Shown: piece after piece, positions 25,210 to 32,870 of the stretch
Position numbering within the stretch: the stretch's first letter is position 1
Layout: the number at the start of each line of letters is the position of its first letter
Assembly: GCA_965198895.1 (NCBI GenBank)
Contig: OZ240676.1
Coordinates: 2,480,001 to 2,544,000 of the forward strand
Direction of reading: 5' to 3'
Length of the DNA stretch: 64,000 nt
Source of the DNA: LMUY01 sp965198895
GTDB lineage: Bacteria > Pseudomonadota > Alphaproteobacteria > Acetobacterales > Acetobacteraceae
The notes under the pieces: model-generated
What the model was told of the DNA's origin: nothing
Database searches by the model: none
The model's input: only the letters and a program-made list of their open reading frames with translations
Position numbers and translations under genes: made by a program

Positions 25210-26376
25210 TCAGCTCTCCAATGCTACGGCGACGCGCATCAAGTCTAGGTCGGTGCCACGCCCGCCGATGATCGACAATCCGACCGGGGCGCCATCCACA
25301 GTAGCGCCCGGGATGTTCACCTGAGGCACACCCGTCAGGCCGCCATGGCTGGTCAGACAACTGATCCGCTCGCGCAGGGGGTTCAGCGCCGAGAGCGGCA
25401 GGTCCTTCAAGGGGGCGGGGAACGGCGTCGTCGGCAGGCATAGGATCGTGCCCGGGGGTAGTAGCGTGCGCAGATGCGCTCGGGCCTCGATCCGCATCAG
25501 GGTTGCGGCATTGCGCTCCGCATCCGTCAGCATGGAGCCCTGGACGAGCCCGCGCGCGACGCTGAACGCCATGCGCGGATTGCAGGTGTCGAGCCACGGT
25601 TCGAACGTCTTCCACGACTCGCTGCTCTGCAACACGCGCTGCGCTCGCTGCCAGATCGACAGACCCGGCGGCGCGAGCACCGCATCGCGCCGCTGCCCGA
25701 TCAACTGCGCCAACCGCTCCACGATCGGCGCCAAGGCCTGCGCCACGTCCTCGTCGGCGAACCCGAACGCGTCGGTGGCGACCAGCAGCGTCGTGGGCAG
25801 GGTGGTGGGCATGGACGCGCCGCACAGCACCTCGCCGACGCGCGCGAACGTTGCGGCATCGCGGGCAAACCAGCCGCAGGTGTCCGCACTCGGCGACTGC
25901 ACGGTGATGCCCGAGAAATCCACGCGGCCATGCGTCGGCCGGATGCCGTACAGGCCGCAGAAGCTGGACGGCACCCGCACCGACCCGCCGCTATCGGTGC
26001 CGAGTGCGAAGTCGCAATCCCCCGCCGCCACCGCCGAGGCCGAGCCGCTGGACGAGCCGCCGGGCACCCGGTCGGGTGCGGCCGGGTTGAGCGGCGTGCC
26101 GTCATGCGCGTTCTCGCCGAGGATGCCGAGCGACACCTCGTCGGTAACGGTCTTGCCCACCACGGACGCGCCGGCGTCGAGCAAGGTCTGCACCACCCAC
26201 GCGTGCTTCGTGGGCATCGGGGCGAAGCGGGGCCAGTCCGGATTGCCGCCGCCGGTCGGCACGCCGGCGACGTCGATCAGGTCCTTCACGGCAAAACCGA
26301 GCCCGGCGAGCGGACCGGTGGTGGCGCCCTGCACGGTGGTCCGCGGCCCGGGGAGGAAGGCATTGGTGGACATCAT
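25210..26376 (-). CDS. Amidase-signature family hydrolase
   Basis: A 388-residue amidase with the complete Ser-cisSer-Lys triad region. The lysine lies in GFAVKDLIDVAG (about 28-39), the cis-serine in PGGSSSGSAS (about 104-113), and the nucleophile in GTDSGGSVRVPSSFCG (about 125-140). It is shorter than GatA or AtzF proteins. The ATG at 26376 overlaps the ABC ATPase stop as ATGA; the open frame upstream has no similarity. It is followed after one base by the AtzH/HpxZ-like gene. It probably cleaves an amide brought in by the neighbouring importers, releasing ammonia or an amine. A 1-carboxybiuret- or oxalurate-like substrate is suggested by the partner only. Confidence 0.85.
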   Translation of the reverse strand: MMSTNAFLPGPRTTVQGATTGPLAGLGFAVKDLIDVAGVPTGGGNPDWPRFAPMPTKHAWVVQTLLDAGASVVGKTVTDEVSLGILGENAHDGTPLNPAAPDRVPGGSSSGSASAVAAGDCDFALGTDSGGSVRVPSSFCGLYGIRPTHGRVDFSGITVQSPSADTCGWFARDAATFARVGEVLCGASMPTTLPTTLLVATDAFGFADEDVAQALAPIVERLAQLIGQRRDAVLAPPGLSIWQRAQRVLQSSESWKTFEPWLDTCNPRMAFSVARGLVQGSMLTDAERNAATLMRIEARAHLRTLLPPGTILCLPTTPFPAPLKDLPLSALNPLRERISCLTSHGGLTGVPQVNIPGATVDGAPVGLSIIGGRGTDLDLMRVAVALES

Positions 26377-27986
26377 GCGTCGACGGTCTCCTGCCAGTGT
26401 GCGCCGGGCACGGCGGCGAACAGAGCTTTGGTATAGGGGTGCTCGGGCGCATGGAAGATCTCGGCCGTGGGGGCCACCTCGATGATCCGCCCCTGCCGCA
26501 TCACCGCGATCCGATCGCACACCTGCAAGGCTACGCGAAGGTCGTGCGTGACGAACACCATGCTGAGGTCGAACCGGGCCTTGATGTCCGCCAGCAAGGC
26601 CAGCACGCGCGCCTGCACCGAGACGTCCAGCGCGGACACCGGTTCGTCCGCGACCAGGATTTCCGGCCGCAACGCCAGGGCTCGGGCGATGCCGATGCGC
26701 TGGCGTTGGCCGCCGCTGAATTCGTGCGGGAAGCGGTTGGCGGCGGCCGGATCGAGCCCGACCAGGTCCAATAGCGCGACCGCTTCCTCCCGCGCTTTGG
26801 CGGGCGCGGTGCCGTGGATGATCGGACCCTCGGCGATGATGTCCACCACGCGCTGCCGCGGGTCGAGCGAGCCGTACGGGTCCTGGAACACCATCTGCAC
26901 GCGCTTGCGGGTCGGACGCAGCTCCCGCCGGCCGAGCCGGGCGATGTCGTGCCCGGACAGCAGGATCTCGCCGCCGTCGACCGGCATCAGCCGGGTGATC
27001 GCGCGCGCTAGGGTACTCTTGCCGGAGCCGCTCTCGCCCACCAGGCCCAGCGTCTCGCCGCGGCGCAAATCGATCCCCACGCCGTCCAGCGCGCGGGTGA
27101 CCCGGCCGCCGAATAGCGACCGCGCGCCATACGTCTTCACCACCTGGCGCGCTTGCAGGATCAGCGGCGCCGCCGACGCCGGGCGGGCAACTGGCGGCAC
27201 CAGCCGGGGCACCGCCGCGAGCAGGGCACGGGTGTAGGAATGCTGGGGATCGTGCAGGACGGCGGAGCGCGGTCCCTGCTCCACCAGCGTGCCCTTTTGA
27301 AGTACCGCCACGGTGTCCGCGATGTCGGCGACGACGCCGAAATCATGCGTGATGAACAGCACGGCGGTGCCCTGCCGCCCCTGCAATTCGCGGATCAGGT
27401 GCAGGATCTGCGCCTGGGTGGTGACGTCCAGCGCGGTGGTGGGCTCGTCGGCGATCAGGATCTGCGGATCGAGTGCCAGCGCCATCGCGATCATTGCGCG
27501 CTGCCGTTGCCCGCCGCTGAGTTGGTGCGGGTAGGAGCGGAGCAGCCGGGCGGGTTCCGGCAGGTGCACGCCCTCCAGCAGCTCCACCATCCGGTCGTGC
27601 CTCGCGGTGCGGCCGAGGCGGGTGTGGATGCGCAGGATCTCGGCGAGTTGGCGGCCGATCGTGTGCAGTGGGTTCAGCGCCGTCATCGGCTCCTGAAAAA
27701 TCATCGCGATCTTGGCGCCGCGGATCGCCCGCATCTGCGCCCCGTTCGCCTTCGCCAGATCCTGCCCGCCGAACAGGATTTGCCCGCTGCGCACGTGCAC
27801 GCGCGGACCCGGGAGTAGGCCGAGGATTGAGCGCGCCACCAGCGACTTGCCCGAGCCGCTCTCGCCAATGAGACAGGTGACCTCGCCGGCCCGCAGCGCC
27901 AGGCTGACATCGGTCACGGCATTGGCGCGATCGGCCCCTGGCGGCAGGGCGATGGTAAGCTTGTCGAGGTCGAGAACCGGGCTCAT
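26373..27986 (-). CDS. Fused dipeptide-type ABC transporter ATP-binding protein (two ATPase domains)
   Basis: A 537-residue protein with two complete ATPase domains, a DppD-DppF type fusion as in GsiA. Domain 1 has Walker A GESGSGKSL (about 41-49), signature LSGGQRQR (about 156-163) and Walker B ILIADEPTTALD. Domain 2 has GESGSGKST (about 317-325), signature FSGGQRQR (about 423-430) and ILVADEPVSALD. The ATG at 27986 overlaps the permease stop by 4 bases. It would energise import of oligopeptides, opines or similar molecules through the two permeases upstream. Confidence 0.9.
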   Translation of the reverse strand: MSPVLDLDKLTIALPPGADRANAVTDVSLALRAGEVTCLIGESGSGKSLVARSILGLLPGPRVHVRSGQILFGGQDLAKANGAQMRAIRGAKIAMIFQEPMTALNPLHTIGRQLAEILRIHTRLGRTARHDRMVELLEGVHLPEPARLLRSYPHQLSGGQRQRAMIAMALALDPQILIADEPTTALDVTTQAQILHLIRELQGRQGTAVLFITHDFGVVADIADTVAVLQKGTLVEQGPRSAVLHDPQHSYTRALLAAVPRLVPPVARPASAAPLILQARQVVKTYGARSLFGGRVTRALDGVGIDLRRGETLGLVGESGSGKSTLARAITRLMPVDGGEILLSGHDIARLGRRELRPTRKRVQMVFQDPYGSLDPRQRVVDIIAEGPIIHGTAPAKAREEAVALLDLVGLDPAAANRFPHEFSGGQRQRIGIARALALRPEILVADEPVSALDVSVQARVLALLADIKARFDLSMVFVTHDLRVALQVCDRIAVMRQGRIIEVAPTAEIFHAPEHPYTKALFAAVPGAHWQETVDA

Positions 27987-28801
27987 CGGTCGCGCAGCCG
28001 AGGATTCAGCGCCTCGTTCAGCCCGTCGCCGGCCAAGTTGATGCCGAGCACGGTCAACAGGATCGCGATGCCCGGGAACGTGCAGATCCACCAGGCGGAG
28101 CGCAGCACGGCGCGCCCGGCGCTGATGATCAGCCCCCAGCTCATCACGTTGGGATCGCCCAGGCCGAGGAACGCCAATCCGGCCTCCAGCAGGATGGACG
28201 TGCCGATCAGTAGCGAGCCGACGGGGATAATGGAGGAGGTGCAGTTCGGCAGCATGTGGTGGAAGATGATGCGGCTGTCGCTGGCGCCGAGCCCGGTGCA
28301 GGCCAGCACGAACTCGCGCGCGTTCAGCGACACGAACTCGCCGCGCACCAGGCGGGCGATGCCGGGCCAGGATACGGCGGCGATGGCGAAGATCTCGGTG
28401 GTGATGGAGGGTGAGAGGATGGCGACGATCAGGATGGCGAGCACGAAGGACGGGATGGTTTGGAAGAACTCCGTCAGCCGCATCAGCGCCACCTCGACCG
28501 GGCCGCGGTAATACCCGGACAGCCCGCCGACGATCACGCCGAACACGATGGCGGCCAGCGTGGCGCCGACGCCGACCAGCAACGAGGTGCGTGCGCCATG
28601 GGCGATCTCGGACGCCACGTCCCGGCCGAGCGTGTCGGTGCCGAGCAGGAACTGGCCGCCGGGGGGTTGCAGCGCCGGGCCAGCGAGGCGGAACGGATCG
28701 CCGGGGTACAGCGCCGGCGTGAGGACGACGAGAAGCAGTAGGCAAAGCAACAGGACGGCGCCGAGCACGGCCAGCCGGTTGCGCGCAAAGCGTGTCAGCA
28801 C
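27983..28801 (-). CDS. Peptide-type ABC transporter permease, DppC-like
   Basis: A 272-residue DppC/OppC-type permease, probably GTG-started. It has an N-terminal membrane segment, then the DppC hallmark LLGTDTLGRDVASEIAHGARTSL (about 52-74) and an EAA-type loop (LGASDSRIIFHHMLPN). The first about 28 residues (MLTRFARNRLAVLGAVLLLC) are the usual OppC_N-type region. It overlaps the ATPase gene by 4 bases. A short family C hairpin sits between it and the DppB-like permease gene. Confidence 0.87.
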   Translation of the reverse strand: MLTRFARNRLAVLGAVLLLCLLLLVVLTPALYPGDPFRLAGPALQPPGGQFLLGTDTLGRDVASEIAHGARTSLLVGVGATLAAIVFGVIVGGLSGYYRGPVEVALMRLTEFFQTIPSFVLAILIVAILSPSITTEIFAIAAVSWPGIARLVRGEFVSLNAREFVLACTGLGASDSRIIFHHMLPNCTSSIIPVGSLLIGTSILLEAGLAFLGLGDPNVMSWGLIISAGRAVLRSAWWICTFPGIAILLTVLGINLAGDGLNEALNPRLRDR

Positions 28802-28815
28802 GCTAGGTCACCTTC

Positions 28816-28842
28816 GTAGGGTGGGCTGCTTGCAGCCCACCG
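28816..28842. repeat. Family C hairpin (GTAGGGTGGG type)
   Basis: GTGGGCTGC and GCAGCCCAC form a perfect stem with a 2-base loop, preceded by GTAGG. It lies between the two permease genes of the peptide-type importer; similar hairpins occur at 53214 and 59124. Confidence 0.7.
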
Positions 28843-28867
28843 GGCACGGGCGAAAGGATGCGCTGCA

Positions 28868-29839
28868 CTAGATTGCCATCCGGGGGTCGAGGGCGACGTA
28901 GATCAAATCCACCACCAGGTTGATCACGACCACCAGGCAGGCCGAGATGAAGAAGATCCCCAGCAGCAGGTTCAGGTCGCGCGACTGCAGCGCGTCGAAC
29001 GCCAGAGTGCCGAGGCCGGGCCAGCCGAACACCGTCTCCACCACGATGGAGCCGCCGATGAGGTTGCCCGCTTGCACGCCGGCCATGGTGACGACGGGAA
29101 GGATCGCGTTGCCGAGCACGTGCCCGGTCATGATGCGGCGCTCCGTCTGTCCCTTGGCGCGCGCGGTGGTCACGTAGTCGATGCCGACCTGCTCCAGCAC
29201 GGAAGCGCGCATCACGCGGGCATACAAAGCGAGATAGAACAGCGACAGCGCCACGGCCGGCATGACCAAGTGGTGCGCGACGTCCACGACTTCGTCCCAG
29301 CCCTCGTTGAATGCGCCGACGGTGTCGAAGCCGCTGGTGGGTAGCCAGCCGAGATGGATGGCGAACACCACGATCATCATCAGCCCCAGCCAGAAGCCCG
29401 GCGTGGCATAGGCGACCAGGCTGACCAGGCTGATCACATTATCCCGCCAGGTGTTCCGCCCGGTCGCCGCCACCAGGCCGAGCCCGGTGCCGAGCACCAG
29501 TGCGGTGACGTACGCCGTCAGCATCAGCAGCCCGGTCGGCCACAACCGGTCCAGGATCAGCGACAACACCGGGCTGTCGTTGCGAAAGGAGTAGCCCAGG
29601 TCGAAATGCAGCATGTTGAGCAGGTAGATGCCGAACTGTGCGCTCAGCGGCTGGTCCAGCCCGAAACGATGGCGCAGCAAAGCCATGTATTCCGGCGTTG
29701 CCGCGCCGCTCTCCCCCGCCAGCACCGACGCCGCGTCGCCCGGCGCCAAGTGGATCAGGAAGAAGTTGAGCACCACGATGCCAACCACCACGGGGATCGC
29801 CAGCAGCAGGCGATACCCGAGATAGCGCAGCAGCCGCAC
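28868..29839 (-). CDS. Peptide-type ABC transporter permease, DppB-like
   Basis: A 323-residue DppB/OppB-type permease. The start LLRYLGYRLLLAIPVVVGIVVLNFFLIHLAPGD is the standard family opening. The C-terminal half has the coupling loop RAKGQTERRIMTGHVLGNAILPVVTMAG (about 221-248) and VFGWPGLGTLAFDALQSRD. About six membrane segments are expected. It begins one base after the binding-protein stop and pairs with the DppC-like protein. Confidence 0.9.
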   Translation of the reverse strand: MRLLRYLGYRLLLAIPVVVGIVVLNFFLIHLAPGDAASVLAGESGAATPEYMALLRHRFGLDQPLSAQFGIYLLNMLHFDLGYSFRNDSPVLSLILDRLWPTGLLMLTAYVTALVLGTGLGLVAATGRNTWRDNVISLVSLVAYATPGFWLGLMMIVVFAIHLGWLPTSGFDTVGAFNEGWDEVVDVAHHLVMPAVALSLFYLALYARVMRASVLEQVGIDYVTTARAKGQTERRIMTGHVLGNAILPVVTMAGVQAGNLIGGSIVVETVFGWPGLGTLAFDALQSRDLNLLLGIFFISACLVVVINLVVDLIYVALDPRMAI

Positions 29840-29840
29840 G

Positions 29841-31499
29841 CTATGCCTCCAGCCAGGCCCGCTCGAATGCCTGCTGGGTGCCGAGCGGCCCGGTGGTGTG
29901 GTCGTGCAGCTTCTTGTTGAAGACAGTGACGTAATCGACGTCGATCAGCCAAACCAGCGGGCTGTCCTCCACCAGGATCTTCTGCACCTTCTTATAGATG
30001 TCGCCGCGCTTGGCCGGATCCACTTCGCGCGCGCCGGCGGCGAGCAGGCTGTCGATCTCCGGGTTGGAGTAGAAGCTGTCGTTGACGAAGGTCACGCCCT
30101 TGCGGATTTGCGATGACAGATATTGGCGGTTGAGCCCGATCACCGGGTCGATGCCCTGGCTGAGGAACGGCTCGTTGATGTCGTAATCGTAGTCGGTATA
30201 GACCCGGCGCAACCACGCCGCCGTATCCTCCGACCGCAGCGTGACGTCGATCCCGACCTGGGCCAGAGCCTGCTTGAGGTATTCCGCCTGCCGTAGCCAC
30301 TGCTCGCCGAAGGAGTTCACCTCCAGGTGCACGGCAAACCGCATACCGCCGTCACCGCGGGGCACGCCAGCGCCGTCGAGCAGCTTGTTCGCGATGTCCA
30401 GCCGGTCCGGCACGTCGAAATGGATGACGTCGTCGGTATACAGGCCATCCGGCGCGAACTTGCGGCTGAGCGGGCCGGTGGCGGGCGTGCCGTAGCCGTA
30501 CATCACGTCCTTGAGGATCACCTTGCGGTCGATGGCGTAGGCGATGGCCTGGCGCACCTCTTTCTTGTCGAGGTGCGGGTGGCGGCTGTTCAGCTCCAGC
30601 ACACTGAGCGCCGGCGTCATCTCGTAGCCGCGCGTCTCGAGGCCCAGGATCGGGTTGGTCTTCATGCGCGCTAGGTCGGAGTAGTTCACGGCGCTGTATG
30701 CGGCGAAGTGCGTCTCCCCCGCCTCCATCGCGGCGGAGCGGGTGGCGGCGTCGGGGATGAAGCGGGCGATGATGCGATTGAGGTAGGGCAGCCCTGGCTT
30801 CCAATACTTGTCGTTGCGGTCCAGCCGCACGTATTGGCCGTGTTCCCACTGCACGAACTTGTAGGGGCCGGTGCCGATCGGCTTGTTGGCGGTCGGGTTC
30901 TGCATGATGTCGGTGCCCTCGAACACCGACTTGCAGACGATCGGCAGATCCCGCCCGGCCAGCGCCTTCATCAGATAGGGCGCGGGGTTGGCCAAATGCA
31001 GCACCGCGGTCAACGGGTCCGGCGTTTCTACCGAGGTCAGCTCGGCCAGGATTACGGGGGCGGTCGGGTGGTACTTCTTCAGGATCTCCATGTAGGAGTA
31101 CTGCACGTCGGCGCTGGTGAACGGCTTGCCGTTGTGGAAGGTCACGCCGTCCTGCAGCTTGAACGTGATGGTCTTGCCGTCGGGCGCGATGTCCCACGAC
31201 TTGGCCAGGTTCGGCTGCGGCTTGAGGTCCCAATCATAGGTGACCAGGCCCTCGTACACCTGTGTGGCGATCGGCGGGATATTGCCGGCCGAGACGGCGT
31301 AGTGCGCCAGGGTGGAGGGCTCCGGCGTCACGATCATCACCATGGTGCCACCGCGCACCGGCTCCGCAGCGCGGCTGGCGCCTCCGGCCGCTGCCAGCGC
31401 AAAGGGCAGAGCTAGGGTCGTACGGCGCGAAATCTTCAAATCTTGGGACAAGCGGGCGCTCCAACGGCATTCTTCGGCTCGAAGGTCAGCAATCATCAT
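29841..31499 (-). CDS. Peptide/opine-type ABC transporter substrate-binding protein
   Basis: A periplasmic binding protein of SBP family 5, 552 residues from the first ATG. The leader SRRTTLALPFALAAAGGASRAAEP has twin arginines and a hydrophobic core, but about 24 residues precede it in the longest reading, so the true start may be further in. Family blocks are present: VTPEPSTLAHYAVSAGNIPPIATQVYEGLVTYD near the mature start, FKLQDGVTFHNGKPFTSADVQYSYMEI, and PIGTGPYKFVQWEHGQYV. It is the first gene of the minus-strand operon that ends with the livF-type gene. The ligand may be a short peptide, an opine or an acylated amine; nothing fixes this. Confidence 0.88.
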   Translation of the reverse strand: MMIADLRAEECRWSARLSQDLKISRRTTLALPFALAAAGGASRAAEPVRGGTMVMIVTPEPSTLAHYAVSAGNIPPIATQVYEGLVTYDWDLKPQPNLAKSWDIAPDGKTITFKLQDGVTFHNGKPFTSADVQYSYMEILKKYHPTAPVILAELTSVETPDPLTAVLHLANPAPYLMKALAGRDLPIVCKSVFEGTDIMQNPTANKPIGTGPYKFVQWEHGQYVRLDRNDKYWKPGLPYLNRIIARFIPDAATRSAAMEAGETHFAAYSAVNYSDLARMKTNPILGLETRGYEMTPALSVLELNSRHPHLDKKEVRQAIAYAIDRKVILKDVMYGYGTPATGPLSRKFAPDGLYTDDVIHFDVPDRLDIANKLLDGAGVPRGDGGMRFAVHLEVNSFGEQWLRQAEYLKQALAQVGIDVTLRSEDTAAWLRRVYTDYDYDINEPFLSQGIDPVIGLNRQYLSSQIRKGVTFVNDSFYSNPEIDSLLAAGAREVDPAKRGDIYKKVQKILVEDSPLVWLIDVDYVTVFNKKLHDHTTGPLGTQQAFERAWLEA

Positions 31500-31573
31500 G
31501 CCACGTTGCGGTACCCTCTCGTTCCAGGTGGGTGTAGAAGGTCAGTCCAGTGCAACACAGCGGAGGCAGCCTC

Positions 31574-32716
31574 GTGGTCGACCCTTGTCCCTTGATCACC
31601 ATCGCCGGGTCGCCGCATGCCCGCGGTGTCAGCTACGGCCAGCAGGCGGCGGCGCGCATTCGGCGCGGTATCGGCCACTATGCCAGCCAGCTTCATGGGC
31701 TGGGCCTGGACGACGCGGCGCTGGCCCGGCTGGTGGGAGAGTATTTGCCACTCATCGACGCCTTCGATCCCAGTTATCAGGACGAGATGCGCGGGATCGC
31801 CAGCGGTGCGGACGTGCGCTTCGAAGACATCGCCTTGCTGAACGCGCGGACCGAGATCCTGAAGCTCGCCTCCCGCCCCGACCTGCGTGCCCGGCTGGCG
31901 GCGTCGGAGGATCCGGACGGTTGCACCGGGGTCGTGGCGCTGCCGGAGGCGACGAAGGACGGCACGGTGATCCACGCGCAGAACTGGGACTGGAAGGCGG
32001 AATGCGCCGAGACCGCCGTCGTGCTCCACATCCGGCGCGATGACGGGCCCGACATCCTGACCTTCACCGAGGCCGGCGCCCTGGCGCGCTCCGGGCTGAA
32101 TTCAGCGGGTATTGCGATCACCGCCAACTATTTGGAATCGGACCGCGACTACCGCCAGGTCGGCGTGCCGCTCGCCTTCATCCGCCGCAAGGTGTTGGAG
32201 CAGGAGCAGGTCGCGCAGTCCATGCGGGCGGTGTATTGCACGGCGAAATCCGCTTCCAACAACATGATGGTCAGCCATGCCGGCGGCATTGCGATCGACT
32301 TCGAATGCGCGCCGGATGAGACGTTCCAGGTCCACGCCCAGCACGGCCTGATCGTGCACGCGAATCACTGGCAGAGCCCGGTGGCGTTGGGCAAGTTGCG
32401 CGACACCGGCGTGCAGAACACGCCGGACAGCCTGTATCGCGACATCCGCGTGCGTGACCTGCTGACGCCGCATCTCGGTGCGATCACGACGGAGACCGTG
32501 AAGCAGGCGCTGTTCGACGATTTCTCCACGCCGTTTTCGGTTTGCCGGCCGCCGCGGCTCAACTCGAGCAACAACTTGTCGGCGACGGTGGCGATGATCG
32601 TGATGCAGCCGGGGGCGGGCGTGATGGAAGTCGCGATGCTGCCGGCGTTGCAGCGAAGCTTCACCCGCTACAGCTTGACGGTGGAAAGCGCTGCAACCCG
32701 GGCTGCTGCGGAATAA
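31574..32716 (+). CDS. C45 family autoproteolytic acyltransferase/hydrolase
   Basis: A 380-residue protein similar to acyl-CoA:6-aminopenicillanate acyltransferase, an Ntn-hydrolase that cleaves itself to expose an N-terminal cysteine. The Gly-Cys cleavage site is in DPDGCTGVV (Cys at about residue 117), followed by HAQNWDW, a typical substrate-side motif. The N-terminal part SPHARGVSYGQQAAARIRRG is characteristic of the family. The GTG at 31574 is used because GGAGG lies seven bases before it; an earlier GTG at 31550 would add eight residues. It is divergent from the peptide-type importer operon. It may hydrolyse N-acyl amides or transfer acyl groups to amino compounds brought in by that importer. 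Confidence 0.8.
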   Translation: MVDPCPLITIAGSPHARGVSYGQQAAARIRRGIGHYASQLHGLGLDDAALARLVGEYLPLIDAFDPSYQDEMRGIASGADVRFEDIALLNARTEILKLASRPDLRARLAASEDPDGCTGVVALPEATKDGTVIHAQNWDWKAECAETAVVLHIRRDDGPDILTFTEAGALARSGLNSAGIAITANYLESDRDYRQVGVPLAFIRRKVLEQEQVAQSMRAVYCTAKSASNNMMVSHAGGIAIDFECAPDETFQVHAQHGLIVHANHWQSPVALGKLRDTGVQNTPDSLYRDIRVRDLLTPHLGAITTETVKQALFDDFSTPFSVCRPPRLNSSNNLSATVAMIVMQPGAGVMEVAMLPALQRSFTRYSLTVESAATRAAAE

Positions 32717-32729
32717 ACAGCGCCCTTTC

Positions 32730-32853
32730 TTCTCCCTCTCCCGTGGGCGGGAGAGGGCCGGGGTGAGGGTGCGAAAGCGTCCGAAAGTTCGGTTCCGACG
32801 GCCAAGTAGCCCTCACCCCGACCCTCTCCCGTGAGGGACGGGAGAGGGAGAAG
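32730..32853. repeat. Family A composite palindromic element
   Basis: Same architecture as the copy at 21661: an outer hairpin CTCCCTCTCCCG...GGGAGAGGG, GGGTGAGGGTGCG, a spacer, CCCTCACCCCGACC, and a closing hairpin CTCTCCCGTG...GGGAGAGGG. It fills the convergent gap between the C45 gene and the quiC gene and could act as a bidirectional terminator. Confidence 0.75.
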
Positions 32854-32870
32854 CTTAGAGTAGGTGTTTC

